A stretch of DNA of 64,000 nt from assembly GCA_023333565.1 (NCBI GenBank), contig JAJKFH010001548.1, positions 124,001-188,000 of the forward strand, written 5' to 3'. The notes beneath the pieces are model-generated. The model ran no database searches. It was not told where the DNA came from and saw only the letters and a list, made by a program, of their open reading frames with translations. This DNA comes from Puffinus mauretanicus. Taxonomy: Eukaryota > Chordata > Aves > Procellariiformes > Procellariidae. The position numbers were made by a program, and so were the translations under genes. This document shows, piece by piece, positions 51,293-63,057 of this stretch (position 1 is the stretch's first letter; every line of letters starts with the position of its first letter).

Positions 51293-54200
51293 GCATATTC
51301 ATGGCATTTTATGTGCGTGGTCTGTAGAGGACAATTTGAGCATGTGTATCAAACAGAGCTTACGCTCGGTTGGAGGGAGGACGCTGCTCACTCCATCGTT
51401 GGGATAGCAAGATGTCTTCCATTGCAGTCAATGGAAAGTTATCTCATGTTGTCAGTCCATGCAGGCAGTCTGCGTGATGTGAATTTAATGTGTGTAGAAG
51501 TGGTGCTCCTGATGGGCGGCTTTGGAGGCTGCAGTTGTCTGTCCCAGGACCAGATACATAACAGTCAGGACTAGTGTGGTCCCCTCCGCTTTGGCTTTAC
51601 ATGAGCGTGGAGATGAAAGACATCATTTCACAATTTTTTCCCCGATTTCTGCAATTCCTATTGACCACAAAGGCCTGAGATCGTGCTGGTATCACATGCT
51701 CGTGCCCCACAGAGCACTCGCTCAGTGCCCGTCGAGCATCAGCAGCCCGTCACTATTGCCAGGCGTTTCAGCCCGGGCCGGGGCGGTGATGCTTTCTCCC
51801 GGGAGCACCGCGGGTGAGCAGGCAGCGCTGCCTTCGCTGGAGAGAGGAGTTACAGCTGGGCTGGACTGGTTGCATTTTGTCATTGTGGGTGGACATCAAA
51901 ACATCCGCCGCTTTTGAGCTAATCTAGAGCAAATACCCGTTCGTGAAAACTCCTGCAGGTGCCCGTTGGCAGGTGCTCACACAACAGCTACTGTAAAATC
52001 CCCTGGTTTTAAGTCCAGTGGAGAACAAGTCTTTTAATCAGGGACATGGCAACACATGGAGCTGAGCAAGGAGGAGCAGAAGGGATGGAAAAGTGTGATC
52101 CTCTTCAGTCCATTTTTCTCCTATTTTAGAGAGATTCTTAAATCTACAGATATGCCTTACGTGATAGTTAGCTCGCTCAGTAAAAGCCAAAATCAACTCT
52201 TCATCCTGCAGACAGTGGCAATGCACAGAGCAGTTGAGTCAGGCAGAAAAACAGTCGCATCCTTCTCTGGTGAGGGTTGGAATTTGTTTTTTTTTTTTTA
52301 AATAAAAAAAAGCCCCCACTGCTCGGCGCGTTCAGATAAGAGCAGCCGCAGAGAGCAGCAGGTTATATAACTGAAGGGCTTGATTCACAGCCCGGGGAAG
52401 GCGCTTTCGGGGCTGATCAGAAGCTTATAGCCAGCCTGGACCAGGCACATCATTTGGGGGCTGAGACCACAGCTAATTAAATCCAAGTGGAAAGCATGGG
52501 ACAGAAGTATGGGAAGTTTTGAAGCAGTGGATCACAACTGGATGAGAGCACAAGCAGCTCAGCCTGGCGGTATATGCCACACAACTCGCCTCTCTGACCG
52601 AGAACATGAATTATTTTCAGGCAGTTCCACCAGTGACATTTAGGGAATAAGAGGATGTAACTATTAAAGCCCAAGCTTCTACTATTTCATAAAACTTCCC
52701 AGTGATATCTTCCGCAATCTGTTCGAGAAGCAGAAATACAACATCTTTTCACAGATAGCTGGTATGTAGGGTCCCCTTATCGGAATCCCAGATTTGAACA
52801 AAGAGCCTCCTTAAGTATGTCATCATTCGACAGGGGTCTTTCTCTTCACATTTTTCCTTTTATATCAACAAGAAAAAAAACAACCAACAAATTGAGCCCT
52901 TGAATGCTCAAAGAACAGGAAATTTCTAATACTGTTTCCTCTGGTGATTTTAACCAAATTACTTTGCATATCTGATGATCTGTATTCATCATTCTCATGC
53001 TGGATGTCTCAATTTTTGTTGACTTAAATTCTCATAATGCAATTGCATATCCTACCCTTCCATTAGTTGTTAGACGAGGCAAAATATTTATCTGTTGCTG
53101 TGTTGCCATTAAGAGCTAGAGTTTATGTTGATTCAAAGTTGATTGTTTGGGTCATTTTCTGTTTGGGTTGGTATTAGCTCCCCTGATGTTTTCGTTGGTT
53201 GACAAACTCCTCTGCACAGGCATGGAGGTGCATGTTTAGCCATCGGCACGGTTTGCAGCCTGCTTTCTCCTTTCTATGAGAGCTTGAGTAGGCTTTTGCT
53301 ATGTTAGTTTTGCTATTTTTTAATTATATCCTTCAAAGATCTTACCTCTCTCCCCCTTCATGCAGGGTCCCTCTGATACCAGAGCCTACCTGTTGCATTC
53401 ACTCCGTCGTGACCGTTAGAAGCCCAGAACTACGGAGCTCCAAGGATGCCCACCAGCGATCTCAGCTTAGACACCGACATGGGGCTTTTCTTGTATGAAC
53501 CAGTCAGTAACAGCATCGTCCTCCTGATTATTCATATGACCTAAATATAGTCCATAAACCAAGGGATATTATCCTAAGAGGAAATAATAAGAAAGATGCT
53601 CTTTGGACAAAACAGTGAAGATGTTTTCTATTCAAGTCGAGATCAGAGTACAGAAGCTATGGATATAGGACAGTAACTACTCTCTTCATTTAAAAGTCTG
53701 CCACATACAGCACTGTGGCAATTGCAAATTGAAAAAGGAAAGTGTGATATGAAACGGTAGGGAGCCCTTACACTGGGCGCACGGCCAGCGCACACAGTCA
53801 CAGGGCAGATCTCGCTGGCAGAAGCCGTGCTGCAGATCGGCACACCGCAAAGCAATACAACACCGCAGCAGAAGGATGCTGGCTCGTCACCCGGAGCTCT
53901 GGTCCCATGTCCTTTTCCCAAGCCCCTGCCTGAGGCAAGCAGGATGCTTACAACTCCTCTTCCCGCTGCTGACTCTTCTGGTCATGCAGTGACCTACGCC
54001 CAGCGGAGACGGCTGGCCTCTTCTCAGCCTCTGCGATGGGGCGAGATGACCTTTGTGTGCAGAGCTTCCAGGCACAGCAGGCTACCCACCACGGGTTGTC
54101 CTGGGAGTTAATGTGTAGGAGTAGGAGAACGAATTTTCTCCTGGCAACCAGCTTAGCCAGTCATATCCTTGTGTTCCCCACGTCTTTCTAGGGTAAAACT

Positions 54201-54447
54201 GTGAATAAGAACAGATGAGCACAGGTGCAGCCTTGATAAAAAGGAAAGATGCTGGTAGATAAAGGAAGTAATTAAAGGGTTAAGCCCATGGCGGTGTGTG
54301 TTTGATCAGCAAAGATTAACTGTGCAGGTTTTAGCCGACCTGGTATTTCTTCTTAATTAAAAAAACCCCAAACAAACGAAACAAAACCTTTGGCAAATCA
54401 GGCTGTTTTAAATGACCAGCATCTCCAGAGGTGTAAATCACAAAGTG
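51293..54447. other. Non-coding, nothing recognised
   Basis: Largely AT-rich from 52.2 to 53.7 kb and GC-richer near 51700-51850. No gene or further repeat is recognised. Confidence 0.45.
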
Positions 54448-54615
54448 CCGATCGCTGCAGAAGCTGGGAAGCGGCCGGCCACCTCCATGGGTGCGCAGGA
54501 CTCCCTCCCACGGGGAGCCCGAGGGATGCTCCCGAGGGATGCTCCCGGGCTTGGCCGGCACCCCGGACACCTCCCGAAGACGGAGCACACGGACAGCGGG
54601 GGTTTGAACGCCGTG
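54448..54615. other. Short CpG-dense patch with 13-bp tandem repeat
   Basis: About 17 CpGs in about 170 bp by hand count. At 54518-54548 the unit CCCGAGGGATGCT occurs twice in tandem, followed by a partial CCCG. Overlapping frames on both strands reflect base composition. Confidence 0.5.
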
Positions 54616-56660
54616 TTAAAGTAAGTCCCTGAAGCAGCCCTAGCACGAGGCAATCTAGCCCTGAGGAAAATCTGGGTCTGACTTCCACGTGGGTGTGCTC
54701 GTACAGCTAACGTGGAACTGTTCTACTGAAAGGCAGGGGTTTGTATCCTGATGGATGTTTCCCAAGAAAAGCCTCTGCTGGACGCCAGTTGGCAGGGCCT
54801 GCAATCTTACTCAAGTACGAGTAGATTAACACGATCTCTGATCTTCTGTGGTAATTTACTTGGCTTACATTGTGTCAGATAATTATCTGGCCATCCTGCA
54901 ACACCTAGCAGCAATGTATATCAAATGATGCACTAGATAAATACAGGTTTAGTTGATCGTAAAGTGTCTCTATTATCAATGTTAAGATTCAGTAATGCAC
55001 ATGAATTTGCCTTTCAGCTTAGGTTTTAAAAAATTTCCAAGTGATACAAGCCCCGAAACCATTTTGATACCAAAAATTCACGTATTTGCATGATGTTTAT
55101 TCCATTCCCTTTCCAAAAAGAGAAAGCCAACTTGCATATACTATTTCTGGCTTTTTAGATTACTTTCCAAAAGAAGATGAAAGCAAAATTTCCCCATGAG
55201 AAATGTTTTGTTGTGTACTGTTGAATTTTCCAGGGGTAAGTTTGTTTTCTCATCTTCCAGAGAAAAAGAACCCTGGTAGTTTATGTAATCAGAAAACTCT
55301 GCTATCAAAAAACGAACATCCGAGAATTAAAATGCTACTTTACCTTTACTATTGTGGGTGGGAAATAACTGTACTAAAAAATCTCTGATAGACTATTTTT
55401 ATTTTTAAAAATTTGTATGTCAGAATATTTACAAAAAAAAGTGGTAAGAAGCAATAAAGCTAGCTATCTGAAACAAAACTAGAAAATCGAAGCGCAACCT
55501 TTTGTCTTGAAAGTAAATGCTAGTTGAGATTACCTGGACAGACTCCCCGTAACCCAGATTACAAAGCCTAAAGGCACTGCTGACCTGCACAGACCCTCAC
55601 GCCCAGTTCCAGTCTAAGGGACGATAAATGCACTTTAGGTCTGTCCCATTCCGGAAAAAATATTGGAACGATAGAATACTTTGGACAGATTTGCATATAA
55701 TACAGATTTCACATCTTAACTGATGTGAAACAAGGGGAATTAACATGATTTCCCAGCTTCTGATAAATGAAGCCTCCAGGAACGGGAAAATCTTCTGCTG
55801 CTTTTGCCTGAAAACATGTCATCCACAAAGCGACACCGAACGTTTCTCATGCCTTGACTGGTATGTCTGCAGTGTGACTTGTGAAATAATGGCGACACAG
55901 CCTAAAGAAAGCTGTATCTCACCCATCTTCTGACGCACTCGTTACATGTGCAAAACAGGAAGAGGAAGCAGCAATTGGCTCTATCAGGACAGCATCTCCT
56001 GACAGCGTGGCTGTTCTATTTATTACAGGTTGACATGTTGGAACCATAAAAAAACCCAAGGAGATCCAGCTCTTCAAATCAGCAGTCCAAAAGTCTTCAC
56101 GATGCCTTTAACTGTTCTCTTTTCTAAGCTGGTTAACCACGCAAGGGACTTGGGACGCTAACCTGCAAGACACCGGGAATCCCTGCCTGCCATCGAGCAC
56201 AGCAAGACCTGGAGGTGTTCAGCATCTGGTAAAGCCAATCCCATAATGCCTACAGAAAGGTAAAAATTCAAACCTTGTCTTTTGCAAACACGTATGTGGT
56301 GTTCTTGTATGGAGTACGATCAGCTGATGGCACATGGGCCAGTTCTCATGGCTTGCTGAGGTCCTTCACCAGCCGAACCACAGCAAAAGGATGTCTCTGG
56401 GTCCTTGTCTGGAGTTTTGGCCTGACAAGCCCATCCTTTCATTTTGCACAAGGTGAAAGGATCGGAGCAGGTTAAAGGGTCCCTAAAAGCCCAACTTCCA
56501 GAAATTTTCCCTGGCGGAAGACCCTGAAATTACTGCTCTCTGTCCCAAAGTCCCCTCCAGACCCCGGTGTGGGTGAGTCGAGGGGATGCACCCAGCTGCA
56601 GGAACACCATGAGGCACTTTGGCTGCAGCACCCCGGGGAGGCTGAGGCAGCGCGGGCAGC
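54616..56660. other. Mostly AT-rich non-coding sequence
   Basis: No recognised gene. Low CpG and high AT from 54830 to 55740. The 62-codon cysteine-rich plus frame at 55745-55933 was inspected and not supported. Confidence 0.45.
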
Positions 56661-56708
56661 CCCGTGCCCCTACCAGTGCCCGTACCTGTGCCCGTGCCCA
56701 TACCTCTG
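56661..56708 (+). repeat. GC-rich degenerate minisatellite
   Basis: Imperfect units related to GTGCCCGTACCT / GTGCCCGTGCCC alternate over about 48 bp, period about 6-12. Read on the minus strand it encodes a Gly-Thr repeat, which explains the apparent low-complexity frame there. Confidence 0.65.
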
Positions 56709-59379
56709 CGGCGGGGGCCGCGCGCTCTGCTCCACTTCTCAGAAAAGGCAGCACAAACTCTCACCTCTTGGTTTGCATTTTGAGTGGAAACCACATGAAC
56801 CCTGTCTTCTTCGATGAAACAGAAACAACGTTGTTCCCTGGCTGATGTCTTCTGTCATTTCCCAGATTAGTCAGCCAACCCCAGCACTGCCTCCTTTTGC
56901 GAAGAGAGATTTGTGCCTGTGAAAAAATAACATAATTCTCCAAATATTTAGGCTAACAATGATGGGATTGCTGAATGCTGCCCTTGCAGTCATTTCTGGT
57001 AGTAACTTATTTCATTCGTCTCAGGAGAGCAAGTGCTTTATTCCAAAAAATGCTAACTAGAGACAGTGCTGAAGATGTCCTACCATCTCACCCAGCTTCA
57101 CATCTTCTCTCAGTCCTCTTTTCCACAGCAGCTGGTTGAAAAGGTTGTATTTGCAGTAGGATACGATCAACGGCTTCATGATCTGAGAGGGTGACAAGGG
57201 CTGAGGTTCTCTTCACAGAAAGCTCCCCAGCTCCATTCTTCTCCCACAGAAATCAGGGGAACGGGGAACTTCATTGGTCTTCTATGGCTGGGATGGAGCA
57301 GCTGCCAGGAAGGGCCCCACATGTTAACATCAGCCCCTAAAAACCAAGTGGAAGACAGGGCCAGTGCTGGAACTGCGACATCAAGTCTCTGTGCCGGGTC
57401 CGGGAACAAATGGAGACACAGGTCTAGGTGACCATAAGGGACGGTCCCCTGGAGAACCAGGTCCCGCTGGGTGGGGACCCTCGCAGGAACTGTTATAGCG
57501 AGAGCAGAGCAGAAAAGCGATTGCCTGTCCTTGGCATGAAGCAGAAATTACTTTTCCAAGTAAGGCATCGCATTTGCAAGCTTGACGAAGAAGGAGGGGG
57601 GCATACCTGTCTGACTCCGGCCACTGATACCATCGTTTCTCGGTGTGGTTTTCTGCCACCCAAACACGCTGACTCGGCTCACCCACGGGCTGACGCCGGG
57701 CTCGCCGCTGCTCAGAAATGGAGAGGACAGCTCTGGCTGAGCAGCTCCTGCGCAGGCACGAAGCAAAAGCCGCTTGTTTCAGAATGACTACGGGCTGTCA
57801 GGCATCAGGGCACAGAAATTGTTGCATAAAAAAGACTCTTCATCTCCTCTCGCACTTGAGCAACATCTCCAAACCTTCCATTTCCCTGTGACTTTCCCAT
57901 CCCTTTGCAATGCTAGATCCAGGGCCACCATACCAGTGCGCTCCCTTCATTAACCCGCACCAAAAGCTTGCCGTGCCCCATTCCTCCTTTTTTCCCCCCT
58001 TGCTTTCCTCATGTGCTTTATTTCATCCACGTCAAGGGAAGGACGTGCCTGGGCTGATGAGTCCTCCCTCGGCGGAGCACAGGGAGCGCAGCTACGCGCT
58101 TTCCAGGTTGGGGCTGCCTCGAGTGCAGCTAGGTCGGAGCAGGCAGAGCTGCGCCCAGGTCTCCATCCCCGGTCTCGGGCATCACCACGGTCATGCTTTT
58201 CTGTAGAAAGTGCATCTGGCAGATGACATTGCCGCCAGTCATCCTTCCCCAGTGTCACAGGGTGCAGTCTACTCTAAATAACTTTGAGCAAGTCTGAACT
58301 GAAGTTGAGATCACCACCCTCTTCACACAAGATTGAAAGAGAAACAACCTATTTTAGGAAGTCCCAGGAGAGGAAAGAGAGAGCCACATGTTAAAAAGAT
58401 GTTTGCTTTATCACGAAATGCTGTCTTTCTGACTTCTCTTTCTTAAATAGTCAGTGTGAAAGCAGTTGCCAAGGCTGAAGAGCTTTTTCATTCAGGGTAC
58501 AAACTATTTAGGTGTTTAGGAAAATTGCTTGAAACTCCAGCGGTAAAGGAAGAAGCAGTCTGGTGCACTGGACTGATACGACCTTTATGACATTTAATGA
58601 AGGGCTCAACATCTTGGAGCCTGGTGTCTGACGGGAGCTGCGGGCATTCAGGGTCTGGGAGGAGAAGGCAATGGAGGGTCAGTCAGTGCTAAGTGGCAAT
58701 TTACCTTAACCCTAGAGCATGATCAGGCTTTTTCCAGATTTGGATGGTCCCAGACCCCTAAATGGCCTGTGCCCCTAAATTGTGCCTTATCCCATTGTCC
58801 TGTGAAAAAGGAATCAGCCTGATTTACAGCCTAAGCATCAAATTGCTCTTATTAAGCTCTAACAGAACAAATTTTCAGCCTCCAGATGGCTACCAAGCCA
58901 TTAAAATTTGTGTTGTTGTTAATTAATAATCACCTTTATATCAGTGAAAATCTTCCCCAGAGGCAAAAGGTATCTTACCTAGGCAAGTCCCTCTGGTGAA
59001 ATACTGAAAGAGCTGATGCCTCCGACGCGGTCACCACTCGCACAGAGATTGCTGCCGTACGGGAGGTGCAATTAGCACCATCAAGGTGGCTGTGAGCATC
59101 TGCCGCATCACTCGGCTTTCTAAAGTGCTCTGAAACTCCCAGTGCAAAGAGTCTGCAGACCGATGGCTGGTTCCTCCCTTCTTATTAACGTAGCTAAATG
59201 ACCCCTTCCAAAATGCGTCTGGTTCCCTAGCATAGCTAGAATTCAAATTGTCACTTAATTAGCCCAGACTTCTAGCGACTCTGAAGGAGAACAAAGAAAT
59301 CACTTTATGCCACGTTAGAAGTGAAATGACAGGGTACCCTTGCCCCGTCCCAAATCCTGAAGTGCAGCCCTCCTTCCCT
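56709..59379. other. Non-coding, nothing recognised
   Basis: Mixed composition. GC-richer near 57600-57780 and 58020-58190, AT-rich near 58850-58950. No gene or repeat family is recognised. Confidence 0.45.
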
Positions 59380-60165
59380 TGCTGACCTCCATCCCTCTCC
59401 CCAAACGCCCTACAACTCTCTTCTTTCCTCTTTCTCTCTTTACCTCCAGCCTTCATCCGATCCCCATCATGCAAGTTGTTAGGGCTTTCCCTCCTCTTTC
59501 AGGCTCTGTCACTGCCTTGTGGGTTTTTGCACGGTCTCACCTCTGTAGTTTTCTTTTTGCCTACCGCTCCGCCCTCATCCTCCTCTGCTTTATGTTCCTC
59601 TGGATTTAGTTTCTTACTAAATTTTCTCCAGCCCTTGTTTCTTTGAGCTCCCGGGTCTAAGCAGGATCTCTCCCCTCAGGACAGAAGTTGCTCTCAGCTG
59701 CTGCACTAGACAAAACCATCCTTGATCCTGCCTCCTCCTCTTAACCTCTCCCCACGCTTTCACCACAGCACACCCACTCTGCAGACCCCAGTGCCTCTTC
59801 TCCTGACCCATCCTCAGCCTCCAAGAACAGGTTCTCACGCTCCACATCATGAACCTGCTCTTCCTAAAGCCTCCCCATCCCTGTAGTCCTGGACTAATTC
59901 TGCAAGCCCGACCGCTCGTGAGAGGTCATGGTAACCTCATTCTCCAGACCTGATGGGGATCACTTTGTGGGAGTCTTCACCCACTTCTCTGGCAATGCAT
60001 CCAGGGGCTCCTTTGGGGAGTCCTCCCCTTCCCTCGCCCTCCTCTGGGTATCTCCCCTGTCCACGCCTGGCCTTTATACAGGCATGTTCTTGTTGCCATC
60101 TCCTCCATCCTTTGCACTGCCCCCTCCCAATTCCTTGTCTAACCTACCCTGTATCATCTTCTTGA
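59380..60165. other. Pyrimidine-rich, strand-asymmetric block
   Basis: For nearly 800 bp the plus strand is strongly enriched in C and T, with many CTCCT/TCCCC runs and few purine tracts, without being a simple repeat. No coding frame longer than about 80 codons is present. Strand asymmetry of this kind can reflect transcription-associated mutation, a decayed transposon, or an old polypyrimidine microsatellite. I could not assign it. Confidence 0.4.
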
Positions 60166-60650
60166 GACTTTGAATTGTCAGTCCCCATGACCTGATAGCT
60201 CGGTTTGGACTCCAGCTTACAGGAAGGCTCTAACAAATCAAGCAGGGGAAGAAGAGCAAGGAGGTGACCTTGTGTGGTGTTCCCTGAAGTCCCCGTGGTG
60301 CATGGAGGTGTCAGGGTCGGCCACGCTCCAGCCACCCATCCCAGAGGACAAAAAGTTTCATCCAGCTCCTCACAGTGTCGATATATTCAGTGAATACGCC
60401 AGTCCTGCCCCTCGTTACGATGCCTGGCCCCCATCAAATACCATGTGTCTTCTCGGCCTCGTTGTATCAGAGCTGCAGTTCGACCTCCTCTTAGAAGTCC
60501 AGTGAGGAAACTCTTCCCACACCAACACTCTGGCTCTTCTGCCAGCACATCTGGAGCAGCAGCAGCCTCCTCGATCCCACAGTCTGACCTTGCAACTGGA
60601 AATCTTCCTGTTCTTGAGGGTAAAGGGCAGAAAAGAAAAGAAGAAGGAGC

Positions 60651-60748
60651 AGCAAAAAAAAGGAGAAGGAATAACAAAACTGAGTAGCAAAAAGCAGAAG
60701 GAATAGCAAAAAAAGGTACCAAAAAAAGCAGAAGGAATGGCAGAACGG
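60651..60748 (+). repeat. A-rich tandem repeat, three units of about 32-34 bp
   Basis: The core AGAAGGAAT(A/G)(A/G)C occurs at 60664, 60696 and 60730, each preceded by a run of A, giving spacings of 32 and 34 bp. The repeat lies immediately upstream of a CR1 3' end. It accounts for the serine/phenylalanine/leucine-rich frames on the minus strand here. Confidence 0.7.
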
Positions 60749-60824
60749 AGCAATACCAAAATGTGCACCACAACTAAAGCAAACTACAGAACCAGTTCAC
60801 AGTGTAGGAGATTGCAGGTGGTGC

Positions 60825-60991
60825 AATGGGTTGCCCAGTCTTGGAGGCCCTTGGACCTCCATCCTTGAAAGTCTTCAAGACCAGGTGGGATAAAGTCCTC
60901 AGCAACCTGGCCTGGCCTGGTCTGAGCAGGAGGTTGGACCAGAGATCTCCTGAGGTCCCCTCCAACCTGAATTATCCCATGATCCTATGAT
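60825..60991 (+). mobile_element. CR1 LINE 3' end fragment
   Basis: The plus strand shows, in order, GGGTTGCCCAG, a TCCATCCTTGAAAGTCTTCA block, GTCCTCAGCAACCTGGCCTG, GCAGGAGGTTGGACCAGAGA, and TGAGGTCCCCTCCAACCTGA, ending in CCATGATCCTATGATTT, the octamer-type tail of CR1. It is 5'-truncated as usual and non-coding. This is the best-preserved CR1 copy in the window. Confidence 0.88.
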
Positions 60992-61102
60992 TTGACTGTT
61001 CCTAATATCCTCTTGGGAGACGGGCAGGCTTTTCTGTGCGTGAGGTAGGCGAGGAAGGCAGGGAAGGCTCTCAGGAGGGGCAGATGGATGAGGTGTATTT
61101 AC

Positions 61103-61107
61103 TTCTC
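61103..61107 (+). repeat. Target-site duplication, left
   Basis: TTCTC immediately before the LTR, identical to the five bases after it (61612-61616). Confidence 0.85.
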
Positions 61108-61318
61108 TGTCCTGGTTCCAGCTGGGACAGGGTTAACTTTCTTCCCAGTAGCTTGGGGGGTGGGCTGTGTTTTGGGTTCGGTGTGAAAGGAGCGTTGATG
61201 GCCCATTGATGCTTTGGCTGTTGCTGGGTGATGCTTGCACCGGGAGGGGGGAGCACAGCCGGGGTGGTGGACCCAGCTGGCCAATGGGGTATTCTATACC
61301 ATGTGACATCATGCTCAG

Positions 61319-61325
61319 TATAAAA
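61319..61325 (+). promoter_or_regulatory. LTR core promoter TATA box
   Basis: TATAAAA, preceded at 34 bp by a CCAAT box and at 8 bp by a CRE-like TGACATCA. The arrangement is that of a retroviral U3 promoter. Transcription would run rightward on the plus strand from about 61350. Confidence 0.6.
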
Positions 61326-61474
61326 CCAGGTGTGTGGGGGGGCTCGCCCCCTGTTCGTGACACGCGGTCGGCGGTCGGTGAGCGGTTGTGTCGTGCATTG
61401 CCTGTTTTGTGTATTCTGTTATTGTTGTTGTTCTCATTGTTATTATTACTGTTCTACCTAGTTTTATTTCAATT

Positions 61475-61480
61475 ATTAAA
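61475..61480 (+). terminator. LTR poly(A) signal
   Basis: ATTAAA, a common variant of AATAAA, followed by a T-rich tract within 10-20 bases. This fits the R/U5 boundary of the LTR. Confidence 0.5.
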
Positions 61481-61611
61481 CTGTTTTTATCTCAACCCGG
61501 GAGCTTTCCTACTTGTGCCCTCCCGATTCTCTCCCCCATCCCACTGGGGAGGGGGGGTGATCGAGCGGCTGCGTGGCGTTTATTTTTGCTGGCTGGGGTT
61601 AAACCACGACA

Positions 61612-61616
61612 TTCTC
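61612..61616 (+). repeat. Target-site duplication, right
   Basis: TTCTC, identical to 61103-61107. Confidence 0.85.
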
Positions 61617-62694
61617 CCACACCTTCACTGTTCATAGAGAGTGGTGCAAAAGAGGAACTGCAACCTCCACAGCACCACGGCTTCGTCTGAAATGCAAGTC
61701 TGCATGTTCTGGGTATGAGAAGGAGCCAAGGACCTGCAACAGAATTGCACATTGCTGGGTTCGACAGCAGAAGAACCTCCTGGGACACATCAGGGTGGAA
61801 GAGATGCAAGGAAAAAAGAAAGAAAAGAAGACCTGGCGTCGCAGTTGGAGGAAGCAGGCACAGCTGCAATGCTCGGTACTGCGAAACCTCCAGGCGGGTC
61901 TGTAATGGGTCTGTAATGCCAGTGCCAGGCGGACAAGGGCTTTGTCATTATATTCAGCCCATCTCCAAGCCTTCGCTTTCCCCACGCAATGTGAGACAGT
62001 GAAAAGGGAGAACAAGAGCATGGTGAATAGCAGCTTGCAGTGGCTGGGTGCAGTGACACTTAAATAAAGCACACAAGTACAAAACCAAAACCGTGCAGCC
62101 CGTGCAGAACCTGCCACAACACAGTCTCCAAAGAGACCATCATCCACCTCCCTCCCACGAGAGCAGACTCCAGTGTACTGTTGATCTTATTTGCGGTTCA
62201 TTCCTAGAGAGCAATAATGAGTTTATTGACATGGTGGCATTTATTTCATTCTAAATCATTTATTTAAAAGGTTCGAGGTGGCCAAATGTGTAATTAGTGC
62301 TCTACAGCAGCCTTCCCCCAGCGGCTGCTCAGCTCTGCACCCTTCCAGCTCTCCCAGCACAGCACCTGGATGCCATCTCCCCCGCCTATGGGGCCACGCT
62401 CGGCCCTTTGCACCCGCATGCCTCTGGGTTGTGCTTGCTGGCTCCGTCCCCTGCCCCAGGCCAAGGCTCTGGCACTCACCCAGCTGACAGCGACCTGGGA
62501 TCTACTCCCTGTAATGAGAAAAGGTGGGTTTGGAAAGCCCCGGAGCCCGGACGTCACTGCCCAACCATCTGTAGGGGTTTTCTAAATGTTATCACCCAAT
62601 GTTGTGCCAGAACTGAAGATGTAGAAACAGCCCGCAAGAAAGCAAAGAGCTGGAGGAACTTCACGAGCGATGCTCGCACCAAGCCCTTCCCGCT
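61617..62694. other. Non-coding, nothing recognised
   Basis: No retroviral internal sequence follows the LTR. The minus-strand frame of 171 codons (61632-62147) has no recognisable domain. Confidence 0.45.
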
Positions 62695-63057
62695 GGAAAG
62701 AGCCACGGGCCGTGCGGACCCACGCACAGGGGCAGCGGGGTCCGAGGGGCTCGCGTGGGAGGCAGGGGTGGAAGTAACCGCGCTCCCTCTCCCCGCACGC
62801 CGTCCTCCCCATCTGCCCCATCTCCCCCCCACCCCTTACGCTGCGGTGGGATTCCACCTCTGCTGGGGAGAGCAAGCCCTATAGCGGGGATGTTTCCTTC
62901 CTACCCTCCTAAATAACAGCGCGGGATTTCCTGCTGAGCCGTGGACAGGAGCAGCCTCGGGGACCCTCGCACGGGGGCACGGACAGGCAGGGAGGGGTCC
63001 CCTCGCGTCACCTCCACACCACAGAGGTGCCGTGGAAACAGGAGGACGTGGAGAGAC
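62695..63057. other. CpG-dense block
   Basis: CpGs are frequent throughout, notably 62700-62800 and 62930-63060. It is the longest such block in the window. Frames on both strands across it are composition-driven. No promoter motif is identified. Confidence 0.45.

Larger units (their letters stand above)
61108..61611 (+). mobile_element. Intact solo LTR of an endogenous retrovirus (ERVL-type)
   Basis: This 504-bp element begins TGTCCTGG and ends CCACGACA, a TG...CA pair with near-perfect inverted termini, and is flanked by the perfect 5-bp duplication TTCTC. Five-base duplications fit ERVL-type integration. Inside, in order, are a CCAAT box (61281-61285), a CRE-like TGACATCA (61304-61311), a TATAAAA box (61319-61325), a GC-rich and then T-rich R/U5-like part, and an ATTAAA poly(A) signal (61475-61480). 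No internal retroviral genes or second LTR flank it, so it is a solo LTR left by recombination between the two LTRs of a provirus. The termini match those I know from avian ERVL families. The 156-codon frame crossing it (61167-61637) is incidental. The clean ends and duplication suggest a fairly recent insertion. Confidence 0.9.

Noticed and set aside
55640..55690. ATTGGAACGATA-like string reminiscent of U6 snRNA
   Set aside because: Only a dozen bases agree; the rest of U6 and its upstream elements are absent.
61167..61637. 156-codon frame with a leucine-rich segment
   Set aside because: Lies almost entirely within the solo LTR. The leucine run comes from the T-rich R/U5 part.
62297..62884. 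195-codon plus-strand frame
   Set aside because: Pro/Ala/Arg-rich, driven by CpG-dense sequence, with competing frames in all directions.
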